Part shown: in pieces, positions 24,641-33,047 of the stretch | Layout of the letters: every line of letters starts with the position of its first letter | Numbering within the stretch: the first letter of the stretch is position 1 | NCBI GenBank assembly: GCA_044450785.1 | Contig: JBIOJM010000032.1 | Coordinates: 1-46,968, forward strand | Length of the DNA: 46,968 nt | Source of the DNA: JBIOJM01 sp044450785 | GTDB lineage: Bacteria; Planctomycetota; Planctomycetia; Isosphaerales; Isosphaeraceae | Reading direction: 5' to 3' | Position numbers and translations under genes: made by a program | Notes under the pieces: generated by a model | The model's database searches: none | What the model was told of the DNA's origin: nothing | The model's input: only the letters and a program-made list of their open reading frames with translations

Positions 24641-24829
24641 GCCGTCCCGATCTGAAAGATTCCAGGAATAGGAGCGTATCACCCTGATAGAGTCCCCCGA
24701 TCTTTTCACCGAACACCGAACACTGACCACGTTAGCTCCTGCGCCGGGCAGTGGTCGTCCCGACGAAACTGATCTATCATGAGCTGTCCGATCCCGAGAC
24801 CGCTCCCCCCGGTCAAGTCGAGGTCCCTG

Positions 24830-25115
24830 ATGGACCAGACACGAAGCACGCTGCTTGTCAGGATACGCGACCCGGCCGATACCAAGGCCTGGGGCGAATT
24901 TGTCGCTCTCTACCAGCCATTGCTGACGGCCTACGTGCGCCAGAGGGGACTCGGCGAGGAAGACGTCCGCGACGTCGTGCAGGACGTCTTCGCGCGGTTG
25001 GTCAAGAGCCGTCAACGTCAACTGCTCGCGTATCCTGGACCGGATCCGGCGGTTCTGCGCCGAGCACCTGGAGGATCTGGCCGATGTCCTCGAACCATTG
25101 CCCGGAGATTCATGA
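24830..25115 (+). pseudogene. Internally deleted ECF sigma factor gene
   Basis: ATG 24830 opens MDQTRSTLLVRIRDPADTKA and continues through YQPLLTAYVRQRGLGEEDVR and DVVQDVFARLVKS, a good sigma region 2 start. At about 25010 the coding sense shifts by one frame into VNVNCSRILDRIRRFCAEHL and DLADVLEPLPGDS, the C-terminal tail of planctomycete ECF sigma proteins, ending at TGA 25113. The centre, including the rest of region 2 and all of region 4, is absent. The surviving tail overlaps the kinase start by 32 bases, the normal spacing for an intact sigma-kinase pair. The sigma factor cannot be functional as read here. Confidence 0.7.
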
Positions 25116-26892
25116 GTTGCTGCCCATGATTCTGGGGGAGGAAGTTCCCGACGCGCTGCGACGGCACGTGGCCGCATGCGGCGCGTGCCGGGTGCGGGTC
25201 GAGCGGCTGCGGGCCGAGGTCTCGGCAGTGCACCAGGCGGCCGCGGAATTGCCTGGCGGGGCCGGCGCCGGATCGCCCACGGTCGAGCCTCAGGCGGAGA
25301 CGACAAGCATGCCCACCACAACGGAGCCCACCGCGGGCAACTCAACGGGCCCGGCAACGAACGAGTCCGCCACGACCCGGCCCGAGAGCATCGGCCGGTA
25401 TCGAATCGTCGGCGAGCTCGATTCCGGCGGCCAGGCCCTGGTCTATCGCGCCGTGCACCCGACGTTGCCCCGCGACGTGGCAATCAAGATCGCTCACGAG
25501 CCGAGCCCGATCGACCGCAGCCTCCTGAAGGGAGACGCCGAGATCCTCTGCTCGCTGGATCATCCCAACCTGGTGCGCGTCCACGACCTCGACGTCCACG
25601 AAGGCCGTCCGTTCGTCGTGATGGAGTTCGTGCGAGGGCACAACCTCCAGCAGGTTGCCGACCAATCGCTGCCGACATCCTACCAGGCGGCTGACTGGGT
25701 CGCCGTGATTGCGCGGGCACTCGCGTACGTTCATCGTTGCGGAGTTGTCCACCAGGACATCAAGCCCAAGAACATCTTGATCGACGAGTCGGGCCGCCCG
25801 CGGCTGATCGATTTCGGCGTGGCCCGCTGGCGGCACGCCTGGTCCGACAGCCAGGCGGGCCCTTCGGGGGGAACGCTGGCCTTCATGGCCCCGGAGCAGG
25901 CACGCGGCGAGTCAGAACGTGTCGGGGCGCCGAGTGACATCTTCGGCCTGGGAGGCGTGCTCTACCTCCTTCTGACCGGGCAAGCGCCGTTTGGAGGAAA
26001 GACCCAAAACGAACAATGGCGCCGCGCCAGCCGATGCGACTTCGACCGCGCCGCGCTGCGGGCTAAGAAGGTCCCGCGCGGCCTGGAGCGCATCGTCCTG
26101 AAGGCGATGTCGGCCGAGCCGAAGGATCGCTTCGCCTCGGCTGACGACATGGCAAGCTCGCTCGACGGTTTCCTCCATCGGCCCCGCCGTCTCGCAATCC
26201 AGGCCGGGGCCTTGTTGCTTCTGGCCTCGGCGATGGTTGTCTGGTCATGGTGGCCGCGGGAGGCACCGGTGTCGAACGCGAAGCACGCCGCGCCTTCTGA
26301 TGCGGGCCCTTCCTCAACCGGGCCGCTGCGGATCGAGTCGCTCCAGGTCGCGCTGCATCGCCGGGCAGAGGACGATCCGTCGGGAATGATCGGCATCGAC
26401 GTGTTCGCGGGCCGGCTCTCGCAGGATGCGAGAATTCAAGCCCGGCTCAGCGTGCCGGGCTATTGCTACCTGCTCGCTCTGAACCCTGACGGCACGACGC
26501 AGCTCTGTTATCCCGAAAAACCGGCGGCCGCGCCATCCAGAGCGACCACGATCGACTTCCCACCCGACGGCGGTACGGGCTTCGGCCTGACCGACGGCGT
26601 TGGCACCCAGGTGTTCGTGCTGGTCGCCTCGGCGAAACCTTTGCCACCCTATTCTGAGTGGTCGAAAGCGCTGGGGGCCTTGCCCTGGACACCGGCCGAG
26701 AGCGGGATCGTATGGCGCTATGACGGACACAATTTCGAGAGCGACGGCGAGCGCGGCGAGATCCGCCCGCTGGCCGGCCTGCCGCCGCCGCTGGACGCGA
26801 CTTGCCGCGCCCTTCGGTCTGCTCCCGGCGTCGAGGCGATCCGGGCGGTGGCCTTCCCGGTTAAACCGCGGAAGGAGGGGAAGACCAAGTGA
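25084..26892 (+). CDS. Transmembrane Ser/Thr protein kinase with N-terminal zinc-finger anti-sigma-like domain
   Basis: 602 residues. Residues 5-35 hold a ZAS-like zinc motif: HC at 5-6 and HVAACGAC (His28, Cys32, Cys35), as in anti-sigma factors. A Thr/Ser/Pro linker leads to a kinase domain (~105-365) with GELDSGGQALVYRAV, VAIKI (Lys135), VVHQDIKPKNIL (Asp225; HQD replaces HRD), LIDFGVAR (Asp243) and MAPEQARG. A membrane segment follows at ~370-390, then an extracytoplasmic domain resembling DUF4384 (SVPGYCYLLALNPDGTTQLC). ATG 25084 is set by the zinc domain; the open frame to 24751 is spurious. It would normally control the ECF sigma factor encoded just upstream, but that gene is broken, so the kinase is now an orphan or has other partners. 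Confidence 0.88.
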   Translation: MSSNHCPEIHELLPMILGEEVPDALRRHVAACGACRVRVERLRAEVSAVHQAAAELPGGAGAGSPTVEPQAETTSMPTTTEPTAGNSTGPATNESATTRPESIGRYRIVGELDSGGQALVYRAVHPTLPRDVAIKIAHEPSPIDRSLLKGDAEILCSLDHPNLVRVHDLDVHEGRPFVVMEFVRGHNLQQVADQSLPTSYQAADWVAVIARALAYVHRCGVVHQDIKPKNILIDESGRPRLIDFGVARWRHAWSDSQAGPSGGTLAFMAPEQARGESERVGAPSDIFGLGGVLYLLLTGQAPFGGKTQNEQWRRASRCDFDRAALRAKKVPRGLERIVLKAMSAEPKDRFASADDMASSLDGFLHRPRRLAIQAGALLLLASAMVVWSWWPREAPVSNAKHAAPSDAGPSSTGPLRIESLQVALHRRAEDDPSGMIGIDVFAGRLSQDARIQARLSVPGYCYLLALNPDGTTQLCYPEKPAAAPSRATTIDFPPDGGTGFGLTDGVGTQVFVLVASAKPLPPYSEWSKALGALPWTPAESGIVWRYDGHNFESDGERGEIRPLAGLPPPLDATCRALRSAPGVEAIRAVAFPVKPRKEGKTK

Positions 26893-27148
26893 GATTTATT
26901 TTTCAACCACCGAAAGCACCGAAGGACACGGAAACGGAAAAGGCAGATTGAACGGACGATTTCATACATCATCATTATTTCGAGTCGTTAGCATCATGAC
27001 CGGGATCGGCGGAGTGCTCATCGCGTGGAGGGGAGGGAGCGTATGCTCATACTAACCCGACGCGCCAGCGCGGGGATCGGTGCGGAATCCCTCCAGGTGC
27101 AGGGTTTAGGTCCCTCGCTTGCGCGTTTTGAAGTTACGCCTTTGCGTC

Positions 27149-27352
27149 TTCGCCCCGAACGGGGCAGTAACATATCAGCCCAGGGCAGCGCCCTGGGAAA
27201 CCGATCCCAATGAGGATTCTTCCAGCCCTGAAAGGGCGCAACAATGTTCTCGACCACACGCTTGTTGTGCCCTTTCAGGGCGATCTTCACCACGCAATCC
27301 AGTTCCCAGGGCGTTGCCCTGGGCTGGAATGTCGCTGCCCCTTCGGGGCGAA
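27149..27352. repeat. Large inverted pair of REP-like palindromic elements
   Basis: Left arm (27149-27250): CGCCCCGAACGGGGC, CAGCCCAGGGC-AGC-GCCCTGGG, then GCCCTGAAAGGGCGCAACAA. Right arm (27260-27352): TTGTTGTGCCCTTTCAGGGC, CCCAGGGCGTTGCCCTGGGC, then GCCCCTTCGGGGCG. The arms are reverse complements in block order and would fold into one long cruciform made of smaller hairpins. The right arm has the same order as 6021-6100. This occupies most of the 26893-27552 gene-free stretch; the remainder shows no gene. Confidence 0.75.
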
Positions 27353-27552
27353 ATCCAAGAAGCGCAACACCAAAACTTGCGCTTCGGGTTGGTATGCTCA
27401 TCAGCGCGCGACCCGCTCCAGTAATGATGCTACAGTCTCATTTTTTCCGTGTCTGTCGGTGTGCTCCGTGGTTAAATCGATTGTTCCTCCTGAACAAACT
27501 GGCGGCTTGCGCTGCGCCTACTCACCCTCTCTTCGTTCGGCGGAGGCCTCTC

Positions 27553-30500
27553 ATGCTCAGCAAACTCATGGCGCCGTTGTTTGGGTCGCTCGTCTTTTTC
27601 ATACCATTTCCTGTTTCTGGACAAGCCCCCGCGCCAAAACCATCGGCCGGTCAACCCCCCGCGCCGGGATTGCGCAAGCTGACCGGCGACGACGAGACAC
27701 GAGCCAAGCAACTGGATGAGGAGATCGACAAGGCCCTGAAGGCCGATCGCTGGGACCAGGCGATTGCGAGGGGAGAGGAACTGCTCGCCTTGCGGACGCG
27801 GGCCCAGGGGCCGACGCACTTCGAGACGTTGAACGCGGAGTGGCGTCTCAAGACGTTGCGCCGGGTGGCGCTGATGCCGCACGAGGATCGAGTCGCCTAC
27901 CAATCGGCATATACCATGAATGAGCAAGCAGTAACCCTCCTCCGCCAGGGGAAGTACGCCCAGGCCATGCTGCTGGTGGAGAAGGCGCTGGAGATTCGGC
28001 GCCGCCTGCTCACCGACGACCACCCCGACACCGCCCAAAGCTACAACAACGTGGCGGGCATCCTCTGGAAGCAGGGGAAGTACACTCAGGCCCAACCACT
28101 GTTGGAGAAGGTGCTGGAGATCAACCGCCGCCTGCTCACCGACGACCACCCTCATACCGCCCACAGCTACAACAACCTGGCGGGTAACCTCCAGGCCCAG
28201 GTGAAGTACGCCCAGGCTCAGCCGCTGTTCGAGAAGGCACTGGAGATCTACCGCCGCCTGCTCACCGACGACCACCCCGACACCGCCAACAGATACCACA
28301 ACCTGGCGCTGAACCTCAACGCCCAGGGGAAGTACGCCCAGGCCCAGACGCTGTACGAGAAGGCGCTGGCGATCCGCCGCCGCCTGCTCACCGACGACCA
28401 CCCCGACACCGCCAACAGCTACAATAGCGTGGCGCTCAACCTCAACGCCCAGGGGAAGTACGCCCAGGCCCAGCCGCTGTACGAGAAGGCGCTGGCGATC
28501 CACCGCCGTCTGCTCACCGACGACCACCCCGAAACCGCCACCAGCTACAACAACCTGGCGTGCAACCTCGGCGCCCAGGGGAAGTACGCCCAGGCCGAGC
28601 CGCTGTACGAGAAGGCGCTGCAGATCCACCGGCGTCTGGTCACCGACGACCACCCAGACACCGCCCTCAGCTACAACAACCTGGCGCTCAACCTCAACGC
28701 CCAGGGGAAGTACGCCCAGGCCCAGCCGCTGTTGGAGAAGGCGCTGGAGATCAACCGCCGCCTGCTCACCGACGACCACCCCCACACCGCCGCCGCCTAC
28801 AACAACCTGGCGTTCAACCTCAACGCCCAGGGGAAGTACGCCCAGGCCCAGCCGCTGTACGAGAAGGCGCTGGAGATCTACCGCCGCCTGCTCACCGACG
28901 ACCACCCCAGCACCGCCCTCAGTTACGACAACGTGGCGGTCAACCTCAGCAACCAGCGGAAGTACTCCCAGGCCCAACCGCTGCACGAGAAGGCACTGGC
29001 GATCCGCCGCCGCCTGCTCACAGACGATCACCCTCTCACCGCCCTCAGCTACAACAACGTGGCGTTCAACCTCAACGCCCAGGGGAAGTTCGCCGCGGCC
29101 CAGCCGCTGTACGAGAAGGCACTAGAGATCCGCCGCCGCCTGCTCACCGACGACCACCCCGACACCGCCGTCAGCTACAACAGCGTGGCGGCCAACCTCT
29201 ACGGCCAGGGGAAGTACCTGGAAGCGCGAGACCAATTGCTGCGAGCGGCGAAGAGCCTGGATGCGGCCAGGCTCCAGGTCGCGTTCAGCGGCATGGAACG
29301 CGGCGGGACCAGGGAATTTACCCTCCCCGCCCTGGCCGCCGTGCTGGCCCGGCTCGGTCAGCCGGCCGAGGCTTGGCAGTCGCTCGAGGAAGACCTGGGC
29401 CGCGGTCTGCTCGACGAGCTGGCGGCCCGCCAGGACCGGCGGCTCGCACCCGCCCAGCGAGCCCGGGTCCGCGAGTTGACCGCCGCACTGGAGCAGCTCG
29501 ACAAGCTGGTGGAATCCACGCCGAAGGACCTCGATCAGGCCGGGCGGGCCAAGCGATTCGAGGAGCTGAAGTGCCAGCGCGAGCTGGCCAGCATCGCCCT
29601 GGGTGAGTTCCAGACCAAGCTCGTTCAGGATTACGGCCCGCTCGCGGGCCAGATCGCCAGGCTGAACGAAATCGAGGCCGCGCTGCCCGCCGATGCGGCC
29701 CTGGTGGCCTGGGTCGATATCGCGCCTGCGGGACCGAACGCGGCCGATCCGGACGGCGAGCACTGGGGCGTGGTCGTCCGCTCTCGGGGCATCCCGGCCT
29801 GGATCCCGATCGCGGGGACCGGTCCCGACGGGCTGTGGACCAAGGACGACAACGGGCTGGCGAGCCGAGTCCGGACCGAGCTGCGGAGACGGGCCGGCGC
29901 CGGCCGGGCGGACTTGCGGCGCCTGGTCGAGAGGCTACGCACCCAGCGCCTCGAGCCGCTGGCCAAGGCCCTGGCCGCCACGGCCACCGGCCAGCCGCCG
30001 GCCCGAAGGCTGATCGTCCTTCCTTCGAGGGCCATGGCGGGCATCCCGGTCGAGGTGCTGCTTGCCCCCGACGACACCCGGACGGTGAGCTATGCCCCCT
30101 CGGCCACCGTGTTCAAGTACCTGCGAGAGCAGCCCCGGCCGGACCGCCATGCCGGCCTGCTGGCCCTGGGCGATCCGGTTTACGAACATCCGGGCAAGTC
30201 GAGCGTCCCCAAGCCGCCGCCCGACCACGGCCTGCTGGTCAACGTGGTGGCACCCGGCTCCAACGCCGCGACACACGGCCTGAAGCCGGGAGACGTCCTG
30301 CTCGCCTACAACGGCCAGGCGCTGAACAAGAAGGACGACCTCAAGGTCGTTGCCGAGGGCGACAAGCCGATTGTCGTCGACGTCTGGAGAGACGGCCGGT
30401 CGTCCCGGCAAGATCTGGCTCCCGGCAAGCTCGGCGTCATGATCGACCCCCGGCCGGCACCGGCCGCGATCGCCGAAAATCGCAAGCTGCAACAGGTGCT

Positions 30501-31332
30501 CGTGGCGGCGCGGGGGGGCGACGAGGACTTCGCTCCCTTGCCGGGCACGCGGTACGAGGTCGAGGCGCTCGCCCGGCTCTTCCAATCCGACGATCGGCCC
30601 GTCCGGGCCCTGCTCGGGGCCGACGCGAGCGAGCCCGAGTTGGACCGCCTGGCCGCCTCGGGCGAGCTGGGGCGATTCGGCTTCATCCACCTGGCGACGC
30701 ACGGGGTGATCGACGAAGGCGTTCCCCTCCGCTCGGCGGTAATCCTGACCCAGACCGGTCTGCCCGACCCTCTGGCGCAGGTCCTGAATCACAAGCCGGT
30801 CTTCGACGGCCGGCTGTCGGTCCGCGAGATCCAGCGCGGCTGGGACCTGAAGGCCGAGCTGGTAACGCTGTCGGCCTGCGAGACCGCCCTGGGCCATCAA
30901 TCTGGCGGCGAGGGCTTCGTTGGTTTTACACAGGCCCTCTTGATGTCGGGCACGCGGAGCGTGTGCCTGTCGCTGTGGAGAGTGGACGACAGGGCCACAT
31001 CGCTGTTGATGATCCGGTTCTACCAAAACCTGCTGGGCCGGCGCGCGGGGCTGTCGCTACGGGCGGCGACCCTTCGGGTGCCCGGAGACCCGCGCCCAAC
31101 GCTGCCCAAGGCCGAGGCGTTGCAGGAGGCGAAGCAATGGCTGCGGCGCTTGACGGTGGACCAGATCGACGGCGAGCTGGCCGCCCTTCAGCGTGGTGGC
31201 GTGCGGCCGCTGGCGAAGGTCAACGACACCACGTCGCCGGGTGCACCGGGTTCACCCAAATCAAGCGGCACTCGGCCGTATGACCACCCCTACTACTGGG
31301 CGGCGTTTGTGCTGGTGGGTGATCCGGATTGA
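27553..31332 (+). CDS. Exported TPR-PDZ-CHAT caspase-like protein
   Basis: 1259 residues. ATG 27553 has GGAGG six to eight bases upstream and opens a signal peptide (APLFGSLVFFIPFPVSGQ); the longer frame from 27244 is repeat DNA. Residues ~129-548 are ten 42-residue kinesin-light-chain-type TPRs of the form KYAQAQPLYEKALEI-RRLLTDDHPDTA, plus a partial eleventh. A helical linker leads to a CHAT domain interrupted by a PDZ-like module (~885-965; APGSNAATHGLKPGDVLLAY). The caspase-like dyad is HLATHG (His1050) and LSACETALG (Cys1109). CHAT proteins are proteases or scaffolds in stress and defence pathways; export and a PDZ insert suggest a cell-envelope role here. No obvious substrate gene is adjacent. 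The TPR DNA repeats look recently amplified. Confidence 0.88.
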   Translation: MLSKLMAPLFGSLVFFIPFPVSGQAPAPKPSAGQPPAPGLRKLTGDDETRAKQLDEEIDKALKADRWDQAIARGEELLALRTRAQGPTHFETLNAEWRLKTLRRVALMPHEDRVAYQSAYTMNEQAVTLLRQGKYAQAMLLVEKALEIRRRLLTDDHPDTAQSYNNVAGILWKQGKYTQAQPLLEKVLEINRRLLTDDHPHTAHSYNNLAGNLQAQVKYAQAQPLFEKALEIYRRLLTDDHPDTANRYHNLALNLNAQGKYAQAQTLYEKALAIRRRLLTDDHPDTANSYNSVALNLNAQGKYAQAQPLYEKALAIHRRLLTDDHPETATSYNNLACNLGAQGKYAQAEPLYEKALQIHRRLVTDDHPDTALSYNNLALNLNAQGKYAQAQPLLEKALEINRRLLTDDHPHTAAAYNNLAFNLNAQGKYAQAQPLYEKALEIYRRLLTDDHPSTALSYDNVAVNLSNQRKYSQAQPLHEKALAIRRRLLTDDHPLTALSYNNVAFNLNAQGKFAAAQPLYEKALEIRRRLLTDDHPDTAVSYNSVAANLYGQGKYLEARDQLLRAAKSLDAARLQVAFSGMERGGTREFTLPALAAVLARLGQPAEAWQSLEEDLGRGLLDELAARQDRRLAPAQRARVRELTAALEQLDKLVESTPKDLDQAGRAKRFEELKCQRELASIALGEFQTKLVQDYGPLAGQIARLNEIEAALPADAALVAWVDIAPAGPNAADPDGEHWGVVVRSRGIPAWIPIAGTGPDGLWTKDDNGLASRVRTELRRRAGAGRADLRRLVERLRTQRLEPLAKALAATATGQPPARRLIVLPSRAMAGIPVEVLLAPDDTRTVSYAPSATVFKYLREQPRPDRHAGLLALGDPVYEHPGKSSVPKPPPDHGLLVNVVAPGSNAATHGLKPGDVLLAYNGQALNKKDDLKVVAEGDKPIVVDVWRDGRSSRQDLAPGKLGVMIDPRPAPAAIAENRKLQQVLVAARGGDEDFAPLPGTRYEVEALARLFQSDDRPVRALLGADASEPELDRLAASGELGRFGFIHLATHGVIDEGVPLRSAVILTQTGLPDPLAQVLNHKPVFDGRLSVREIQRGWDLKAELVTLSACETALGHQSGGEGFVGFTQALLMSGTRSVCLSLWRVDDRATSLLMIRFYQNLLGRRAGLSLRAATLRVPGDPRPTLPKAEALQEAKQWLRRLTVDQIDGELAALQRGGVRPLAKVNDTTSPGAPGSPKSSGTRPYDHPYYWAAFVLVGDPD
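27937..29196 (+). repeat. Ten tandem 126-bp TPR-coding DNA repeats
   Basis: Ten consecutive units of exactly 126 bases, each beginning CTC..CAGGGGAAGTACGCCCAGGC-like and containing CGCCGCCTGCTCACCGACGA. Nucleotide identity between neighbours looks very high, also at silent positions, which indicates recent duplication or gene conversion rather than old protein-level conservation. Confidence 0.85.
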
Positions 31333-31339
31333 CATTCTT

Positions 31340-31556
31340 GGTCCTTAGTCATTAGTCCCTGGTCCTTCGTGGCTCTGCCTTGGTCCCTGGTCCTTAGTCC
31401 CTGGTCCTTCGTGGGTTTGCAGTAGCGCCAAGCGAGTCATTCCAATCGATGGCCTTGAATCTTTGGACAGACCAAGGTCTCCTTGCAGCAAGGACGAAGG
31501 ACCAAGGACCAAGGACCAAGGACCAAGGACCAAGGACCAAGGACCAAGGACCAAGC
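31340..31556. repeat. Heptamer tandem repeats in opposed orientation
   Basis: 31340-31415 carries imperfect GGTCCTT/GGTCCCT units; 31491-31555 carries about nine GGACCAA units, its reverse complement. The two halves could pair as a long imperfect stem with a ~75-base loop. The same heptamer occurs at 6701-6727. The second block ends three bases before the TTG candidate start of the next gene and stays open in its frame as a Gly-Pro-Arg-Thr-Lys-Asp-Gln repeat, which I regard as non-coding. Confidence 0.7.
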
Positions 31557-31558
31557 CA

Positions 31559-33028
31559 TTGAGCACCGCCCTGACGACCTCCCAAACCTTGCCGCGCATC
31601 CTCTTCGTCACCGGCCGCCTGGCCGAGTTCGCCCTGCGCCGGCTGCTGGATGATCTGGCACCGCGGGCGGGTTTCTCGGCGGAGGTCGCCGTGCTGCCGA
31701 TCTCGGTGGCCGCGCTGATGACGCCCAAGTGGGTCGCCCGCCACCTCGACGTCCTCGAGGGGGTCGAGCGGGTGATCCTGCCCGGGTACTGCCAGGGTGA
31801 TCTTGGTCCCATCATCGAGAAAGCGCGGGGAATTCCGGTCGAGCATGGGCCCCAGGACCTCCGCGACTTGCCGCTCCTCTTCGGTCAGCCCGGCGGAGCA
31901 CCACCGGGCTACGGCGCCCATAACATCCAGATCCTGGCCGAGATCAACCATGCGCCCGGGCTCGAGCAGCGGGCATTGATCGAGCAGGCCGAGCAGTTTC
32001 GCTCTCAAGGGGCCGATCTGATCGACCTGGGCTGTGACCCGGGCACGACGTGGACGAAGGTCGGCGAGGCGGTGTCCGCGCTCCGCGACCGCGGAATTCG
32101 GGTCTCGATCGACAGCTTCGAGCCGACGGAGGTCGCCTCGGCCGTCGCCGCCGGCGCCGAGCTCGTCTTGAGCGTGAATGCGACCAACCGAGCGCACGCA
32201 CCGGAATGGGGCGTCGAGGTGGTCGCGATCGCCGACCAACCCGGCTCGCTCGATGGCCTCGACCAGACGATTGAATTCCTCACTCGCCGCGGCGTGACCT
32301 TTCGCATCGATCCGATCCTCGAGCCGATCGGTTTTGGTTTCGCGGCCTCTCTCGGCCGTTATATCGAAGTTCGCCACCGCTATCCCGAGGCCGCGATGAT
32401 CATGGGCGTCGGCAACCTGACCGAGCTGACCGACGTGGATTCCGCCGGGGTGAACACGATCATGCTCGGGTTCTGTCAGGAGCTCGAGATCCGGAGTGTC
32501 CTGACGACGGCGGTCATCAACTGGGCCCGGTCGTCGGTCCGCGAGCTCGACCTGGCCCGGCGCCTGGTTCATCATGCCGTCACTCACCACACCTTGCCCA
32601 AGCACGTCGAGCCGCGTCTGGTCGCCTTGCGCGATCCCAGGGTCGTCGAGTTCGGCGCCGAGAACCTGGCCGAGCTCCAGCGGCGGATCCGTGACCCCAA
32701 CTGGCGCATCTTCGCCGAGGGGGGGACGATCCATGCGCTCAACAACGCGCGGTTGCTCAGCGATCCGGATCCCTTCGTGCTGTTCGAACAGATGGGCGTC
32801 TCCGATGCCGGGCACGCCTTCTACCTGGGCTACGAGCTGATGAAAGCGAAAACCGCCTTGACGCTGAGCAAGACCTATCGCCAGGATCAAGCCATGGAGT
32901 GGGGCTTCCTGACGGAACCCGAGCAGAGCCACGTCGCGCGGCAAAGGGAACGCAACCCCGACGGGCAGCACGGGGATCCGCGTGGAACCGAGCTCACGCC
33001 GGGCGATGGCGAGGACCAGGATGGCTAG
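31559..33028 (+). CDS. Dihydropteroate-synthase-like protein of the H4MPT pathway
   Basis: About 489 residues. RILFVTGRLAEFALRRLLDD opens an N-terminal domain specific to the H4MPT-linked family. The central part is DHPS-like: QGADLIDLGCDPGTTWTKV, IRVSIDSFEPTEVASAV, LSVNATNR and FRIDPILEPIGFGF. The C-terminal part (IFAEGGTIHALNNARLLSDP, AFYLGYELMKAKTALTLSKTY) is also family-specific. Such proteins occur in methanogens and H4MPT-using bacteria and are thought to act in methanopterin assembly, where beta-RFAP is joined to the pterin. The start is TTG 31559 or TTG 31589; the heptamer repeat upstream is excluded. First gene of a three-gene operon with DUF447 and beta-RFAP synthase. Confidence 0.87.
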   Translation: MSTALTTSQTLPRILFVTGRLAEFALRRLLDDLAPRAGFSAEVAVLPISVAALMTPKWVARHLDVLEGVERVILPGYCQGDLGPIIEKARGIPVEHGPQDLRDLPLLFGQPGGAPPGYGAHNIQILAEINHAPGLEQRALIEQAEQFRSQGADLIDLGCDPGTTWTKVGEAVSALRDRGIRVSIDSFEPTEVASAVAAGAELVLSVNATNRAHAPEWGVEVVAIADQPGSLDGLDQTIEFLTRRGVTFRIDPILEPIGFGFAASLGRYIEVRHRYPEAAMIMGVGNLTELTDVDSAGVNTIMLGFCQELEIRSVLTTAVINWARSSVRELDLARRLVHHAVTHHTLPKHVEPRLVALRDPRVVEFGAENLAELQRRIRDPNWRIFAEGGTIHALNNARLLSDPDPFVLFEQMGVSDAGHAFYLGYELMKAKTALTLSKTYRQDQAMEWGFLTEPEQSHVARQRERNPDGQHGDPRGTELTPGDGEDQDG

Positions 33029-33047
33029 CTAGAGACGAAGGGCGCGG

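Noticed and set aside
24751..25083. N-terminal extension of the kinase
   Set aside because: That frame is antisense or shifted relative to the sigma remnant and has no protein-like features; the zinc motif starts right after ATG 25084.
27244..27552. Upstream extension of the TPR-CHAT protein
   Set aside because: It is translated repeat DNA; the signal peptide and GGAGG support ATG 27553.
27472..29031. 519-codon minus-strand frame opposite the TPR array
   Set aside because: Repeats the complement of the TPR units; no independent motif.
27937..29196. CRISPR or satellite DNA
   Set aside because: The 126-base units encode ordinary 42-residue TPRs in one frame.
31463..31558. GPRTKDQ-repeat N-terminus of the DHPS-like protein
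   Set aside because: Coded by a heptamer repeat and absent from the family; start set at TTG 31559 or 31589.
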